From NCBI RefSeq assembly GCF_004798965.1, contig NZ_SDSD01000003.1, positions 124,001 to 188,000 of the forward strand: a DNA stretch of 64,000 bases, given 5' to 3'. Source of the stretch: Onishia niordana. GTDB taxonomy: Bacteria; Pseudomonadota; Gammaproteobacteria; Pseudomonadales; Halomonadaceae. The position numbers and the translations under genes were made by a program. Below, one piece after another: positions 38,329 through 48,261 of the stretch. The notes below the pieces were generated by a model. That model saw nothing but the letters and a program-made list of their open reading frames with translations, did no database searches and was not told the origin of the DNA. Position 1 is the first letter of the stretch, and every line of letters begins with the position of its first letter.

Positions 38329-40383
38329 TTAGGTCACTCGTTGGCCGGGTTCCGCGCCGGCATGCGGCTCGAGCAGATAAATACCGGCGTCGTTGCTCGA
38401 CGCCAGCACCATGCCCTCGGAAACCCCGAAGCGCATCTTGCGCGGTGCCAGGTTTGCCACCATCACGGTCAAGTGACCCTCCAGGGCTTCAGGCGCGTAG
38501 GCACTACGGATGCCTGAGAAGACGGTGCGAATTTCGCCACCCAGGTCGAGGGTCAACTTGAGTAGCTTGTCGGCACCCTCGACGTAGTCGGCCTTGGCGA
38601 TACGGGCGATACGCAAATCAACCTTGCTGAAGTCCTCGAAGCTGATCTCGTCGGCGATAGGGTCGTCGGTCATGGGGCCCTTGGCGCTCTCCTTCATCTT
38701 CTTCTCCTCGGCAAGATCTTCCTTGGAAGCGTCGATCATGGCATCGATCTTGTCACGATCGATACGGGTCATCAGCGGCTTGAACTTGGCGATGTCGTGA
38801 TTCAGCAGTACCTCGTGACGGCTTTCCCAATCCAGCGATTCAAGCTGCAGGAAGGCCTGCGCATCACTGGCCATCGTTGGCACGACCGGGGCCAGGTAGA
38901 CCATCAACTGACGGAACAGGTTGATGCCCACCGAGCAGATGTCGAGTACCTCTTGCTCGCGGCCGTCCTGCTTGGCCAGTACCCAGGGTTCGGCCTCGGC
39001 AATGTAGGTATTGGCATCGTCAGCCAGCTCCATGATGCGACGCATGGCGCGACCGAATTCCCGGGCCTCGTAGTCCTCGGCGATGGCATCGCCGGCAGCG
39101 ATGACGCGCGCCAGCAGTTCTGGCTCTGCGCAATGGGCGGAGAGCTTGCCGCCGCCGAGTTTCTTGACGAAGCCGGCGCAGCGGCTGGCAATGTTGACCA
39201 CCTTGCCGACCAGGTCGGCGTTGACCCTTGCCGAGAAATCCTCAAGGTTGAGGTCCAAATCGTCGACTCCGGCGGTCAGCTTGGCGGCGAAGTAGTAACG
39301 CAGGTATTCCGGGTTCAGGTACTCAGCGTAGGTGGCGGCCTTGATGAAGGTGCCACGGGATTTGGACATCTTGGCGCCATTGACGGTCACAAAGCCATGG
39401 CAGTTGACCGCAGTGGGGGTGCGGAACTCGGCACCGTGCAGCATGGCCGGCCAGAACAGGGCATGGAAGTAGACAATGTCCTTGCCGATGAAGTGATAGA
39501 TCTCGGCATCCGATTCCGGCTGCCAGTAGCTGTCGAAATCCAGCCCCTCGCGCTCGCAGAGGTTCTGGAAGCTGGCCAGATAGCCGATCGGCGCATCCAG
39601 CCAGACATAGAAGTACTTGCCCGGGGCGTCGGGGATCTCGAAGCCGAAGTAGGGCGCATCGCGAGAGATGTCCCACTCGTTAAAGCCTGACTCGAACCAC
39701 TCCAGTAGCTTGTTGCGGATCTGCGGTTGCACGTGACCGTCGTTGATCCAGCCCTGCATGAAATCGGCGAAGTCCGGCAGCTTGAAGAAGTAGTGGGTGG
39801 AACTTCTCACTTCTGGCGTGGCGCCTGAGATCGCCGAGACCGGATCAATCAGCTCGGCCGGCGTGTAGGTGGCGCCGCAAGCTTCGCAGTTGTCGCCGTA
39901 CTGATCATCGGCCTTGCACTTCGGGCAGATGCCCTTGATGAAGCGGTCAGCCAGGAACAAGCCCTTCACCGGGTCGTACATCTGCTCGATATCGCGGGTG
40001 GCGATGTGGCCCTTGTCGCGCAGCCGGGTGTAGATCAGTTCGCTGAACTGCCGATTTTCCTCAGAATGCGTGGAATGGTAATTGTCGAATCCCACGCCGA
40101 AGCGTGCAAAGTCGGTCTGATGGTCGCGTGAGACGCGCTCAATCAGGGCTTCGGAGGTGATGCCTTCCTGCTCGGCCCGCAGCATGATGGCGGTGCCATG
40201 AGCGTCGTCGGCGCAGACATAGTGGCACTGATGGCCGCGGCTCTTCTGGAAGCGCACCCAGATATCGGTCTGGATATACTCCAGCAGGTGGCCCAGGTGG
40301 ATGGCGCCATTGGCGTAGGGCAGGGCGCTGGTAACCAGGATCTTGCGCGGCTGGCTGGCGGAGTGCGACGCGGAATTCGACAT
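38329..40383 (-). CDS. metG: Methionyl-tRNA synthetase
   Basis: 684 residues, the long dimeric form. The class I signature is HLGH (residues 29-32). A zinc knuckle has [18 protein letters not shown], the KMSKS loop is KMSKSRG, and the C-terminal tRNA-binding domain begins at [18 protein letters not shown]. Gene and length are normal and intact. A diverged copy of its first codons and leader lies at 52237-52290, at the other end of the polysaccharide island. The terminator follows at 38275-38303. Confidence 0.97.
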   Translation of the reverse strand: MSNSASHSASQPRKILVTSALPYANGAIHLGHLLEYIQTDIWVRFQKSRGHQCHYVCADDAHGTAIMLRAEQEGITSEALIERVSRDHQTDFARFGVGFDNYHSTHSEENRQFSELIYTRLRDKGHIATRDIEQMYDPVKGLFLADRFIKGICPKCKADDQYGDNCEACGATYTPAELIDPVSAISGATPEVRSSTHYFFKLPDFADFMQGWINDGHVQPQIRNKLLEWFESGFNEWDISRDAPYFGFEIPDAPGKYFYVWLDAPIGYLASFQNLCEREGLDFDSYWQPESDAEIYHFIGKDIVYFHALFWPAMLHGAEFRTPTAVNCHGFVTVNGAKMSKSRGTFIKAATYAEYLNPEYLRYYFAAKLTAGVDDLDLNLEDFSARVNADLVGKVVNIASRCAGFVKKLGGGKLSAHCAEPELLARVIAAGDAIAEDYEAREFGRAMRRIMELADDANTYIAEAEPWVLAKQDGREQEVLDICSVGINLFRQLMVYLAPVVPTMASDAQAFLQLESLDWESRHEVLLNHDIAKFKPLMTRIDRDKIDAMIDASKEDLAEEKKMKESAKGPMTDDPIADEISFEDFSKVDLRIARIAKADYVEGADKLLKLTLDLGGEIRTVFSGIRSAYAPEALEGHLTVMVANLAPRKMRFGVSEGMVLASSNDAGIYLLEPHAGAEPGQRVT

Positions 40384-40689
40384 AGTGGCTGCGGGGTTCC
40401 CGTAACGTAGTGCGTGAGGGACGAAGTGTCGTCCGGGCAGCGACCGCCGCTGCCGGGTATCGCCCCTGACGTGATGACCATGAAATCAGGCCCGGATTGT
40501 AGCATTTTCGCCGCCGCCTGCATCTGCCGGCCGTGTCGGTGATGGGCGACGCTTGGCCCCTTTCGTGCAAGCAGGTAGAGTCGTCAGCCGTTGCCTTCGG
40601 TGGCGCCCATGGATCCTGGTCGCCCCTGGCAGACTCATCGCCCGAACGTCACGCATGGCTCATTGACCCTTCATACGAGGTAAAGAAGC
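40384..40689. other. 306-bp divergent intergenic region between metG and a lipoprotein gene
   Basis: Normal GC, no convincing ORF. It must contain the metG promoter (minus) and probably that of the small lipoprotein gene (plus); GAGGTAAAG at the right end is the latter's ribosome site. I could not assign -35/-10 boxes with confidence, and no tRNA or riboswitch fold was recognised. Confidence 0.5.
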
Positions 40690-40959
40690 ATGCGTATTAC
40701 TCCTATCCTGGCTGTGCTGTCCCTGGCCGCCCTGGTTGCCGGCTGTGCCGGTAGTGCCATCGCCCCCAACTACACCAGCCAGAACCCCGACATCATGCGC
40801 ATCAGCAATGAGCGTCCGGCGGACCCGCAGGTCACGACCGAGAATCTGGGCTCCTACTGCGTCAAGGTCACCGAGACTTGGAGCGAGCAGGGCGAGACCC
40901 CGGATGGCCAGATGCTGTGGGCGCTGGACACCCAGCGTACCGTCGTGCCCTGCAACTGA
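40690..40959 (+). CDS. Small putative lipoprotein
   Basis: 89 residues. The signal peptide ends in LAALVAGCAGS, a clear lipobox with the modified Cys at residue 19. The mature part is about 70 residues, with a Tyr-Cys pair and a C-terminal Cys that could form one disulfide. I do not recognise the family. GAGGTAAAG precedes the ATG. It is a single gene closed by a 10-bp hairpin at 40992-41014. Confidence 0.75.
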   Translation: MRITPILAVLSLAALVAGCAGSAIAPNYTSQNPDIMRISNERPADPQVTTENLGSYCVKVTETWSEQGETPDGQMLWALDTQRTVVPCN

Positions 40960-40991
40960 GGGCCGGTTCCGCTCCCTCGCGCCATACCCGG

Positions 40992-41014
40992 CCCAGTGCA
41001 GCGCCTGCACTGGG
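40992..41014 (+). terminator. Hairpin terminator after the small lipoprotein gene
   Basis: Ten perfect base pairs, CCCAGTGCAG and CTGCACTGGG, around a CGC loop, 33 bp after the stop. The T tract is poor (TTGG), so termination may be incomplete. It lies just before the 3' end of the transposase gene on the opposite strand. Confidence 0.5.
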
Positions 41015-41072
41015 TTGGAGAGGGTGCGGATGACCTGCTGTCACGCGTGTCACATCCCCACGTCTCGTGATT

Positions 41073-42026
41073 TCATGAGGTCTCGCTCCGGCTAGCCCGC
41101 CATTCTCGCAGCACATCGGCCGGCGTGCGGTGGCTTAGTCCCCTCTGGGGAAGACAGTGGTTATAGTGCCGAGTCAAGTTTTCCAGGAGGCTTGTTATTG
41201 CCTCGGCCTCTTTCTCTGACTGTTCCGCTTCCGGCAGGTGTAACACCTCATCTAGCCTTTCTATACGCCCCGAGTCCGTATGACCATGTCGATAGTGTGC
41301 CGCTTTTTCCAGCCCATGGTGGATGCCCTCATGAGCACAAGCCTGGTCGAACGGATGTTGATCGGCGGCGTCGTTCGCGGATGAGCTTCCCTTGGTTTGA
41401 GCTGTAAATGTCTCGCTGACGCACGTCATCACCCTGTTGATAGTGAACGGTGCTTGGTCGACCACGTTTTGCAGGAAGCGGCTGGCATCCCTTGCCGAAC
41501 TGCTTGGCAGAGTCTCCAAGTACACCCAGCGGCTAGCACGGTCGATGGCTAGATATAAACAGCGTTCTTCCGGCTGAGTAACTGGCTCGGGCAATACCTC
41601 GACAGCTATGTGTACCATGCCTGGCGCGTTCATCTTGGGAGGTTTCTGCATGTTACGGCCTTTTCTAGATAGATTCTCTAGGTAGGGTGCGTTTTGTCGC
41701 TTTATCAAGCGTTGTAGGCTGGAGCGCGAGAGATGTGGGGCCAGAAATGCCTGGGCTACCTTCAGCAGGTCGTCCAGCCCCAGGTGTAGGTAGTCGCGAG
41801 CCACCATAAGTAACATCTCTTGTGCCGGGGACAGGCTGGTGCGCAGGTTGTGGCGAGTATGTGAACGGTCATGAACTTCCTCGCGGAATCGCCAGCGCCG
41901 GATTGTCGAGATGCTTACGCCAAAGCGCTCGGCAAGCTCCCGGTGAGTGACGCTGTCAGGCGCTGCCTGTATCGCGGCGCGAATGCCGGGAGTGGTCGTT
42001 GCCTTCTTGTGCAGTTTGATGTCCAT
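41073..42026 (-). mobile_element. IS481-like transposase, probably degenerate
   Basis: 317 residues from the ATG at 42026, preceded by AGGTGAC. An N-terminal helix-turn-helix (HRELAERFGVSISTIRRWRF) is followed by an integrase-core-like domain. The first catalytic Asp is in YLAIDRASRWVYLE, and the last part resembles the usual end of the core (HTDSGRIERLDEVL with the Glu, then NHCLPQRGLSHRTPADVL). Where the second Asp is expected (TDNG in active relatives) the sequence reads TCVSETF, so the catalytic triad appears broken. No clear terminal inverted repeats were found. It marks the left edge of the polysaccharide island. Confidence 0.65.
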
Positions 42027-42676
42027 GGCTGTCACCTGTGTCCTTTCGATGAGCCTGTGTAGTGCTGGCTTGGCGCCTCCCGAGTGCCGGCGCCGGCTGT
42101 CGGCAAGGCCGACCAACCGGCACTGGTGCATGATATGTTGTTATAAGTGAAATGGTTTCTCGGGTTATCGGGTTGTGCGTTTTCTTGTTTAATCATCCGA
42201 AACGGGTTTATTTGCAACTTAAATTGAGCTCTTTATATAGATTTTTAATATATTGTCAATTCTGATTTAATCATCCGGGACTTTATATAATTTATAGTGT
42301 TTTGCGTTTTCGAGGCTGTGATTCCTCTCCGTGTTTTTTTATTTAATCATCCGGCACATATCCTTTTTGTCCCGGTAGGTGTTGCGGTAAAAATTGGGAC
42401 TGATAATTCCAAGTTGTTGATTAATAACGATTTAATTGTTTTAAAAATCATGTTTGCTGCTGTGCGGCATCGTGTCTATAGTTGTGTGTCAGTCGCTGGA
42501 CTGTCAAATCGTTATGGCACCATTGTCATGATTAAGCATTAGTCTTCAATTGGTTTGCGTCTTCGGATTTTGTAGGAAATCTCGGTAATCGAATCGAGGC
42601 TTATCGGTGACCCGGTCATGAACTTGGGTTGGCAAGCGGTAATGGTCTGTCTCAGGGAAAGGGAGTAATCAGCAAC
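42027..42676. promoter_or_regulatory. AT-rich 650-bp regulatory gap upstream of the polysaccharide operon
   Basis: No gene. From about 42150 to 42560 the base composition turns AT-rich against the GC-rich surroundings, with runs such as TTTATATAGATTTTTAATAT. Three copies of TTTAATCATCCG lie in it (separate entry). The operon promoter is probably here; TATATAAT-like boxes occur near 42286-42296 but none can be assigned. A GAACTT near 42620 resembles an AlgU (sigma-22) -35 box but the spacing to the nearest TCTG is too long. AT-rich leaders of exopolysaccharide operons are often targets of silencers such as H-NS/MvaT; this is inference. Confidence 0.6.
42188..42353 (+). repeat. Three exact copies of TTTAATCATCCG, evenly spaced
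   Basis: Copies at 42188-42199, 42266-42277 and 42342-42353, all in the same orientation, with start-to-start distances of 78 and 76 bp. The flanks differ, so this is not a simple long tandem duplication. They lie upstream of ugd, at roughly 480, 400 and 325 bp from its start, inside the AT-rich leader. A regulator-binding array is the most natural reading. Confidence 0.75.
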
Positions 42677-44023
42677 ATGAATATCACCATCTTCGGCTCC
42701 GGTTATGTGGGGCTCGTCACTGGCACCTGCCTGGCCGACGTCGGCCACCAGGTCACCTGCGTCGATGTCGATGCTGACAAGGTCGCCCGCCTGCAAGTCG
42801 GCGAAGTGCCAATTTACGAACCCGGGCTGGACGCCCTAATCCGCGACAATGTCGGCGCCGGCCGCCTGCACTTCACCACCGACGCCGCGGCGGCGGTGGC
42901 CTTCGGCACCCTGCAGTTCATCGCCGTGGGCACGCCGCCCGACGAGGACGGCAGCGCCGACCTCAAGTACGTGCTCGAGGTGGCGCGCACCATCGGCCGT
43001 CACATGGAAAGCTACAAGGTCATCGTCGACAAATCGACGGTGCCGGTGGGCACTGCCGACCGGGTGCGGGCGGTGGTCGCCGAGACCCTCGCCGCCCGCG
43101 GCACGGCGCTAGACTTCGACGTCTGTGCCAACCCGGAATTTCTTAAGGAGGGCGCTGCCCTTGAGGATTTCAGCCGCGGCGCGCGGATCGTGGTGGGCAC
43201 TGACGCCGAGCGGGTGCGCGCGCTGATGCGTGAGTGCTACGGGCCCTACAGCCGCCACAAGGACAAGCTGATATTCATGGACATTCGCAGCGCAGAGCTG
43301 ACCAAGTACGCCGCCAATGCCATGCTCGCCACCAAGATCAGCTTCATCAACGAGGTCGCCGGCCTTGCCGAACGTCTCGGTGCCGACATCGAACAGGTGC
43401 GCCACGGCATCGGCTCGGACCCGCGCATCGGCTATCACTTCATCTACCCCGGCTGTGGCTACGGCGGCTCCTGCTTCCCCAAGGATGTCCAAGCCCTGGA
43501 GCGTACCGCCCACGAGGTCGGCCACCCAGCGGCGCTGCTCGAGGCGGTGGAATGGATCAACCAGGCACAGAAGAGCCGGTTGTTCGCCAAGTTGCACCAA
43601 GCCTTCGACGGTGCCCTGTCCGGCAAGACCATCGCGTTGTGGGGTCTGGCCTTCAAGCCCAATACCGACGACATGCGCGAAGCGCCGAGCCGCGCGCTGA
43701 TGGAAGCGCTGTGGGATGCCAGCGCCCGCGTTCAGGCCTTCGATCCCGAGGCCACCGACGAATGCCGGCGGCTGTACGGCGAGCGCGACGACTTGGTGCT
43801 CGCCGATGCCCGCGACGACACCCTGGAGGGCGCTGACGCCCTGGTTATCTGCACCGAGTGGAAGTCCTTTCGCACCGTCGACTTCGCGCGCCTGCGCGAG
43901 ACGCTGGCCTCGCCGGTGCTGGTCGATGGTCGTAACCTCTTCGACCCGGCCAGCGTCAATGCCGCCGGCCTCGCCTACTACGCCATTGGTCGCGGAGACT
44001 CGCTTCGGCCCGCTCTGGCGTGA
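42677..44023 (+). CDS. ugd: UDP-glucose 6-dehydrogenase (in place of GDP-mannose dehydrogenase)
   Basis: 448 residues. The Rossmann loop is [11 protein letters not shown], the mid-domain motif NPEFLKEG (152-159), and the catalytic Cys266 lies in [14 protein letters not shown]. That loop fits UDP-glucose dehydrogenases; AlgD-type GDP-mannose dehydrogenases as I recall them have FAFGGSCLPKD. It oxidises UDP-glucose to UDP-glucuronate using two NAD. It heads the operon with alg8- and alg44-like genes at the place algD takes in alginate operons. A GGGAG site precedes the ATG. Family placement by a few motifs is fairly firm but needs a phylogeny. Confidence 0.88.
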   Translation: MNITIFGSGYVGLVTGTCLADVGHQVTCVDVDADKVARLQVGEVPIYEPGLDALIRDNVGAGRLHFTTDAAAAVAFGTLQFIAVGTPPDEDGSADLKYVLEVARTIGRHMESYKVIVDKSTVPVGTADRVRAVVAETLAARGTALDFDVCANPEFLKEGAALEDFSRGARIVVGTDAERVRALMRECYGPYSRHKDKLIFMDIRSAELTKYAANAMLATKISFINEVAGLAERLGADIEQVRHGIGSDPRIGYHFIYPGCGYGGSCFPKDVQALERTAHEVGHPAALLEAVEWINQAQKSRLFAKLHQAFDGALSGKTIALWGLAFKPNTDDMREAPSRALMEALWDASARVQAFDPEATDECRRLYGERDDLVLADARDDTLEGADALVICTEWKSFRTVDFARLRETLASPVLVDGRNLFDPASVNAAGLAYYAIGRGDSLRPALA

Positions 44024-44086
44024 GGCAGCGAGTGGCATCGCGAGCGTGGACCGCCTTACGGACGAAGCCTGGCTTAAGGAGCCCTG

Positions 44087-45736
44087 ATGTCGAAACTGCC
44101 TGAGCACATCTCCGTCGCCAGTCGAGCGACGGAGCTTACCACCTTGCTGCTGCTGCTGGCGCTGCTGGTGGTACTGATCAGCGAGCTGCCGGCGGACGTC
44201 TTCTCGCCGGCATCGAAGAGCTTCTTCTTCGCCATCGGCGCGGTCGGCGCCTGGCGCTATTCCTGGTGGGCGGTCCAGGCGTTGCGCTCGGTGTGGTACA
44301 ACCGCCGCGTTTTCCCACGGCTGCGTGCCGCGGCCGACGCCGCCGGGGCCGTGGCGCGACCGGATGAACTCTACGTGCTGTGCACCTCGTACCGCATCGA
44401 CGCCGAGGTCAGCTTCCGCATCTACGAGGCGCTGGTGAGCGAGGCCGCCGACTACGGCGTGCCCACCACCATCTTCGCCGCCGTCTCCGACCAGACCGAT
44501 GTCGACGTCATTACCCACGTGATGGAAGCCAGCGGCCGGCCAGCCAATGTCGAGATTCGCTACATGTTCCAGAAGGGCGATGGCAAGCGTTCGGCGATGG
44601 CCGAGGTGCTGCGTGCCATCTCGCGACGCATGCCGTCCTCGAACGCCCTGTTGGTGTCAATGGATGGTGACATCTTGCTTGAGCCGGGGACCCTGGAGCG
44701 CTCGCTGTCGTTCTTCCTGAGTCGCGATGACCTGGGTGCCCTGACGACCAACAACAGCGGCATCGTCATCGGCAATGACGCCACCCGGGAGTGGTACGAT
44801 CTGCGCTATGCCCAGCGCCACCTGATGATGAGCTCGATGTCGGTGTCGCAGCGGCTGCTGGTGCTCACCGGCCGCTACAGCGCCTTCCGCGCGGACCTGG
44901 CGACTCATCCCGAGTTCATTGCCCTTGTGGAGCACGACCAGGTCGACCACTGGCGCTTCGGTCGCTTCAAGTTCCTGTCTGGCGACGACAAGTCCACCTG
45001 GTTCTGGCTACTCAAGCACGGCTGGAAGATGCTCTATCTGCCCGACGTCTTCGTCTCCGGCTTCGAGGAGCTGCCCGACCGCCGGCGCTTCTTCGCTTCG
45101 ACCATCGACCTGATGCGTCGCTGGTACGGCAATATGCTACGCACCAGCGGTCGTGCCATCGCCCTGGGCCCGCGGCCCATGGGGCTTTTCACCTGGTGGA
45201 GCCTGATCGACCAGCGGCTATCGATGTGGACCACTCTGATCGGTCCGTCGGTGGCGATCCTGGTGAGCCTGTTCTGGCGGCCCTCGTTTCTGTTCGCCTA
45301 CCTGCTGTGGATTTTCTTCACCCGCGGCATCGCCAGTCTGGTGCTGGCCTGGCAACGCGGTCGTTTCAGCCTGTTGTGGATCCCGCTGCTCTACTACAAC
45401 CAGGTGTTCGGCGCCCTGCTCAAGACCTATGTCAGCTTCCGCTTCAACCGCCAGGCCTGGTCGCGTCAGGGCATCTCGGCCGGCGAGCCGAGCGACCCGG
45501 TCGCTGCGCGTCGCCAGCGACGAATGGGCCATGTGCTTCATGCCTTCTTCGTCGGCGTGATGCTCTATGTGCTAACGGTGGCCGCCGGTGTGCTGCAGCC
45601 CCCCGACCCGACCGCCCTGCAGATCCTTAGCGAGGAGTACCAGCAGGCGCCGTCGACTGATCGAGAATTCACTGAAGCCGAACTCCCGATAAAGGCAGTA
45701 GGGAACAGTAGCAAGCATGAAAGGACGCAACCATGA
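44087..45736 (+). CDS. alg8: Alg8-like polysaccharide synthase (family 2 glycosyltransferase)
   Basis: 549 residues. N-terminal helices with AIGAVGAWRYSWWAVQ, a cytosolic GT2 domain with TSYRIDAEVS, SMDGDI (the DxD motif), AQRHLMMSSMSVSQRLLVL, TGRYSAFRA and HWRFGRFKFLSGDDKS, then further helices with LMRRWYGN and IDQRLSMWT. These are shared with Alg8, the mannuronan synthase of Pseudomonas, along the whole length. The C-terminal tail is about 60 residues longer than in Alg8. It polymerises a sugar nucleotide at the inner membrane. With ugd upstream, UDP-glucuronate is the likely donor, an inference. Its stop overlaps the alg44-like start by 4 bp. Confidence 0.88.
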   Translation: MSKLPEHISVASRATELTTLLLLLALLVVLISELPADVFSPASKSFFFAIGAVGAWRYSWWAVQALRSVWYNRRVFPRLRAAADAAGAVARPDELYVLCTSYRIDAEVSFRIYEALVSEAADYGVPTTIFAAVSDQTDVDVITHVMEASGRPANVEIRYMFQKGDGKRSAMAEVLRAISRRMPSSNALLVSMDGDILLEPGTLERSLSFFLSRDDLGALTTNNSGIVIGNDATREWYDLRYAQRHLMMSSMSVSQRLLVLTGRYSAFRADLATHPEFIALVEHDQVDHWRFGRFKFLSGDDKSTWFWLLKHGWKMLYLPDVFVSGFEELPDRRRFFASTIDLMRRWYGNMLRTSGRAIALGPRPMGLFTWWSLIDQRLSMWTTLIGPSVAILVSLFWRPSFLFAYLLWIFFTRGIASLVLAWQRGRFSLLWIPLLYYNQVFGALLKTYVSFRFNRQAWSRQGISAGEPSDPVAARRQRRMGHVLHAFFVGVMLYVLTVAAGVLQPPDPTALQILSEEYQQAPSTDREFTEAELPIKAVGNSSKHERTQP

Positions 45737-47274
45737 ACGATCATCATGACAAACCCGTCGACGGGCGTCGCGAACCGACCTTGGCGAGGGGAGATGCCCA
45801 AGAAAAGGCTACCACGGACGACCGGCCTTGCCCCCACTCAGCAGCGGGGGAGAGCGTCCAGCATGAACGTCGTGACGAGCGCCGCTTCATCCGCATGTTG
45901 CCACCGTTCGAGGTGCGCCTCGGTGATGGCCAGGTCCTCGCGGGCGCCGACCTCTCGCTAGGTGGCTTCGCGGTAGACAGCAAGCAACCCTTTGTCATTG
46001 GGGAGCGGATCGAGGCCTCGCTACGCATCATGGCCGGCGGTAGCGAACTGATCGTGCCGGCAGCCGCTGAATGCCGCCACAGCACCGAGACAGGCGACGG
46101 CCGCCATCAGGCGGGCTTCGAGATCACCGACATCGAACCGGCACACCGCGAGCTGTTGCGACGCATCGTGCGTTCCTGCCTGAGTGGGCGACAGGTCAGT
46201 GTCGAAGGGCTGCTCGGGGGCGAAGACCCTCAGACCCCGCGCAAGCGAGGTCGCACCGCGGCCGCCACATCCGCTCAGTCGGCGTCGCATCGGCCGCGGC
46301 CCTTCGCGCGCTACGCACTGCTGTTTCTGGCCTTCGGCGTGCTGCTCTTGGTAGTCGCGGCCACGGCCTACCGTAACTTTATGCTGATCGAGCCTAGCTT
46401 TGCCGCGGTTACTGCACCACGCATCGAGATTCGTGCCCCGGGACCGGGCATCGTCCAGGAACACGGCTTCGAGGCCGGCGACCGGGTCGAGCGCGACCAG
46501 CGGCTGACCAAAGTCATGAACCACGACCTGCAGTCCAACCTTATCCTGGCCGAGGCGGCACAGCGCTACAACAGCCAGCTGATCGGTAACTTGAAGGAAA
46601 ACCTCCAGGCGGCGGGTAGCGGGCCGGTGAGCTTGGCCAATTCCGCCAAGCCGGTCAGCGGCGAGTCGGTGAGTTACGACACAGTGTCGCCGGAGGTAGC
46701 GCGCGCGAGGATCGAACAGTTCGTGACCGCCCGCGACTTCCAGCGCTCGCGGATCGCCGCCCTGGAGTCGCGCGAGGCCAAGAACACCATCTACAGCTCC
46801 TGCAACTGCCTGGTGGCCTGGGCGTTGAGCAGTGCCGACGGTACTTATATCAATGAGAGCGAGCGCATCATGACGCTGATCCGTACCGGCGATGACGACA
46901 TCCTGGTCGAGGCGCTGGTGCACATGAGCGACATCGACCGCATCGAGCCCAGCCAGCGAGCCTTCATCGCCCTTCCCGATGCCTCGGAGCCGATACATGC
47001 CCGGGTGCGCAGCGTGGCCCTAGACATTGAACGCCAGCCGCGTGCCGGCTTCCCCAGCTGGGTTCGTCAGCAGCAGAACGTCGCCAGCGTACTGCTGGTA
47101 CCCGAAAATCCGTTGCCGGCAGATAGGGTTGGTACCCCGGTGGACGTGCGTTTCACCGAGGATCCGATGCTCGCCGCCACGGCGGAATGGATCTGGCAGG
47201 GCAGCCGGTCGGCTATACAGTTCCTGCAGGACACTTATCACTCGGCGCGGACGACCCTCGAGGGGGCCAGTTGA
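45733..47274 (+). CDS. alg44: Alg44-like PilZ co-polymerase and periplasmic adaptor
   Basis: 513 residues. An N-terminal PilZ domain holds both c-di-GMP motifs: the RxxxR box in ERRDERR (residues 45-51) and DLSLGG (73-78). A single membrane helix lies at about 192-213, followed by an HlyD/MFP-like periplasmic part with a short helical hairpin and a beta-barrel-like end. This is the Alg44 architecture, in which c-di-GMP binding switches on the synthase. PilZ motifs are intact, so post-translational control by c-di-GMP is expected. The N-terminal 40 residues are an extra polar extension, and the protein is over 100 residues longer than Pseudomonas Alg44. Confidence 0.88.
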   Translation: MNDHHDKPVDGRREPTLARGDAQEKATTDDRPCPHSAAGESVQHERRDERRFIRMLPPFEVRLGDGQVLAGADLSLGGFAVDSKQPFVIGERIEASLRIMAGGSELIVPAAAECRHSTETGDGRHQAGFEITDIEPAHRELLRRIVRSCLSGRQVSVEGLLGGEDPQTPRKRGRTAAATSAQSASHRPRPFARYALLFLAFGVLLLVVAATAYRNFMLIEPSFAAVTAPRIEIRAPGPGIVQEHGFEAGDRVERDQRLTKVMNHDLQSNLILAEAAQRYNSQLIGNLKENLQAAGSGPVSLANSAKPVSGESVSYDTVSPEVARARIEQFVTARDFQRSRIAALESREAKNTIYSSCNCLVAWALSSADGTYINESERIMTLIRTGDDDILVEALVHMSDIDRIEPSQRAFIALPDASEPIHARVRSVALDIERQPRAGFPSWVRQQQNVASVLLVPENPLPADRVGTPVDVRFTEDPMLAATAEWIWQGSRSAIQFLQDTYHSARTTLEGAS

Positions 47275-47330
47275 GCGGCCTTTATACCCTAGACGCCAGC
47301 CCTCGCTCAGGGCTGGCGATGGAGAACGAT

Positions 47331-48221
47331 ATGCTGAACATGGCTTTGCCCAGGTCTCGTCAGTGCTCGGCCCGGGGCCTGGCGCTCACCCTATTGCTTG
47401 CAGTCTCATCGGCCGCTTCGGCGACGACGGTAGCGGACGACCGCCTGAGTCTGCCCCAGACGGGACCCTGCTCCCAGCGCTACGACTTGGTCGCCGCCCT
47501 GGGCCCCCTGGCGGTTGCCGCGGATGTTGAGACGGTGGTGCGCGAGGAGATAGGTGCCCACCGCGCCTGGGGACTGGACAACGTCGAGATGCTCACCTCG
47601 ACGGCAGACGGGCGCGAGATGCCGGCCCTGCGCGTGGCCTATCCCGCCGGTACCTCGTCGCCGAGCGACGCTGGACGAGGCGGGGCGGGGTTCTATGTGG
47701 CACCCCAGGCGCTCGCCGGTGCCGAGCGGGCCTGCCTGCGCTACCGGGTGCGCTTCTCGCCGGGTTTCGACTTCGTCAAGGGTGGCAAGCTGCCCGGCCT
47801 GTATGGCGGCGAGGCGCCCAGCGGTGGCGTCCAAGCCGATGGCGAGAACGGTTTTACCATGCGCTTCATGTGGCGCCGGGATGGCCAGGGCGAGCTCTAT
47901 GAGTACGTTGTCAACCAGGACAGCGACTACGGCGTCTCGGTGGGCCGTGGGCGCTGGTCCTTCCCCAGCGGGCAGTGGGTCACCGTCGAACAGGAACTCG
48001 TGCTCAACGACCCGCAGCAGGAAAACGGCCTGGCACGAGTGTGGATTGACGGTCGCCCGGTGCTTGAGCAACGCGGCATCCTCTATCGCACCACCGACGC
48101 CCTGACCATCGACGGGCTGATGTTCTCCACCTTCTTCGGCGGTCATGGCGCGGACTGGCGCACGCCTCGCGACCAACATGCTGACTTCGCCGGTTTCCGA
48201 CTCTACACGCCGTTGCCGTGA
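47331..48221 (+). CDS. Secreted polysaccharide lyase, PL14-like
   Basis: 296 residues from the ATG at 47331 (GGAG seven bases before). A signal peptide ends in SSAASA. The mature protein has a jelly-roll pattern with KGGKLPGLYGG, NGFTMRFMWRRDG, GRWSFPSGQW and IDGLMFSTFFGGH, which I recognise from polysaccharide lyase family 14. That family includes alginate lyases and enzymes acting on polyglucuronate. The role would be periplasmic clearance or trimming of the polymer. It has no counterpart in Pseudomonas alginate operons. The family call is from memory of motifs and could be a neighbouring jelly-roll family such as PL20. Confidence 0.7.
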   Translation: MLNMALPRSRQCSARGLALTLLLAVSSAASATTVADDRLSLPQTGPCSQRYDLVAALGPLAVAADVETVVREEIGAHRAWGLDNVEMLTSTADGREMPALRVAYPAGTSSPSDAGRGGAGFYVAPQALAGAERACLRYRVRFSPGFDFVKGGKLPGLYGGEAPSGGVQADGENGFTMRFMWRRDGQGELYEYVVNQDSDYGVSVGRGRWSFPSGQWVTVEQELVLNDPQQENGLARVWIDGRPVLEQRGILYRTTDALTIDGLMFSTFFGGHGADWRTPRDQHADFAGFRLYTPLP

Positions 48222-48261
48222 CTGGTGATGGCTCCTGCCGTTCACAGGAGTTTCGCGTCTC

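Noticed and set aside
42297-42542. 81-codon ORF in the AT-rich leader of ugd
   Set aside because: No ribosome site, composition unlike coding sequence of this genome, and it runs across one of the 12-bp repeats.
42620-42650. Possible AlgU (sigma-22) promoter, GAACTT with TCTGT
   Set aside because: The spacer is 20 bases where 16-17 are needed, and no second TCTGA-like box fits. It remains a weak possibility only.
42677-44023. Naming the dehydrogenase algD because of the alginate-like neighbours
   Set aside because: The active-site loop [10 protein letters not shown] and neighbouring motifs fit UDP-glucose dehydrogenase better than AlgD; context alone was not enough.
43109-44518. 469-codon minus-strand open frame opposite ugd and alg8
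   Set aside because: The plus-strand genes are well supported; the frame spans parts of two genes and their gap, as a compositional shadow would.
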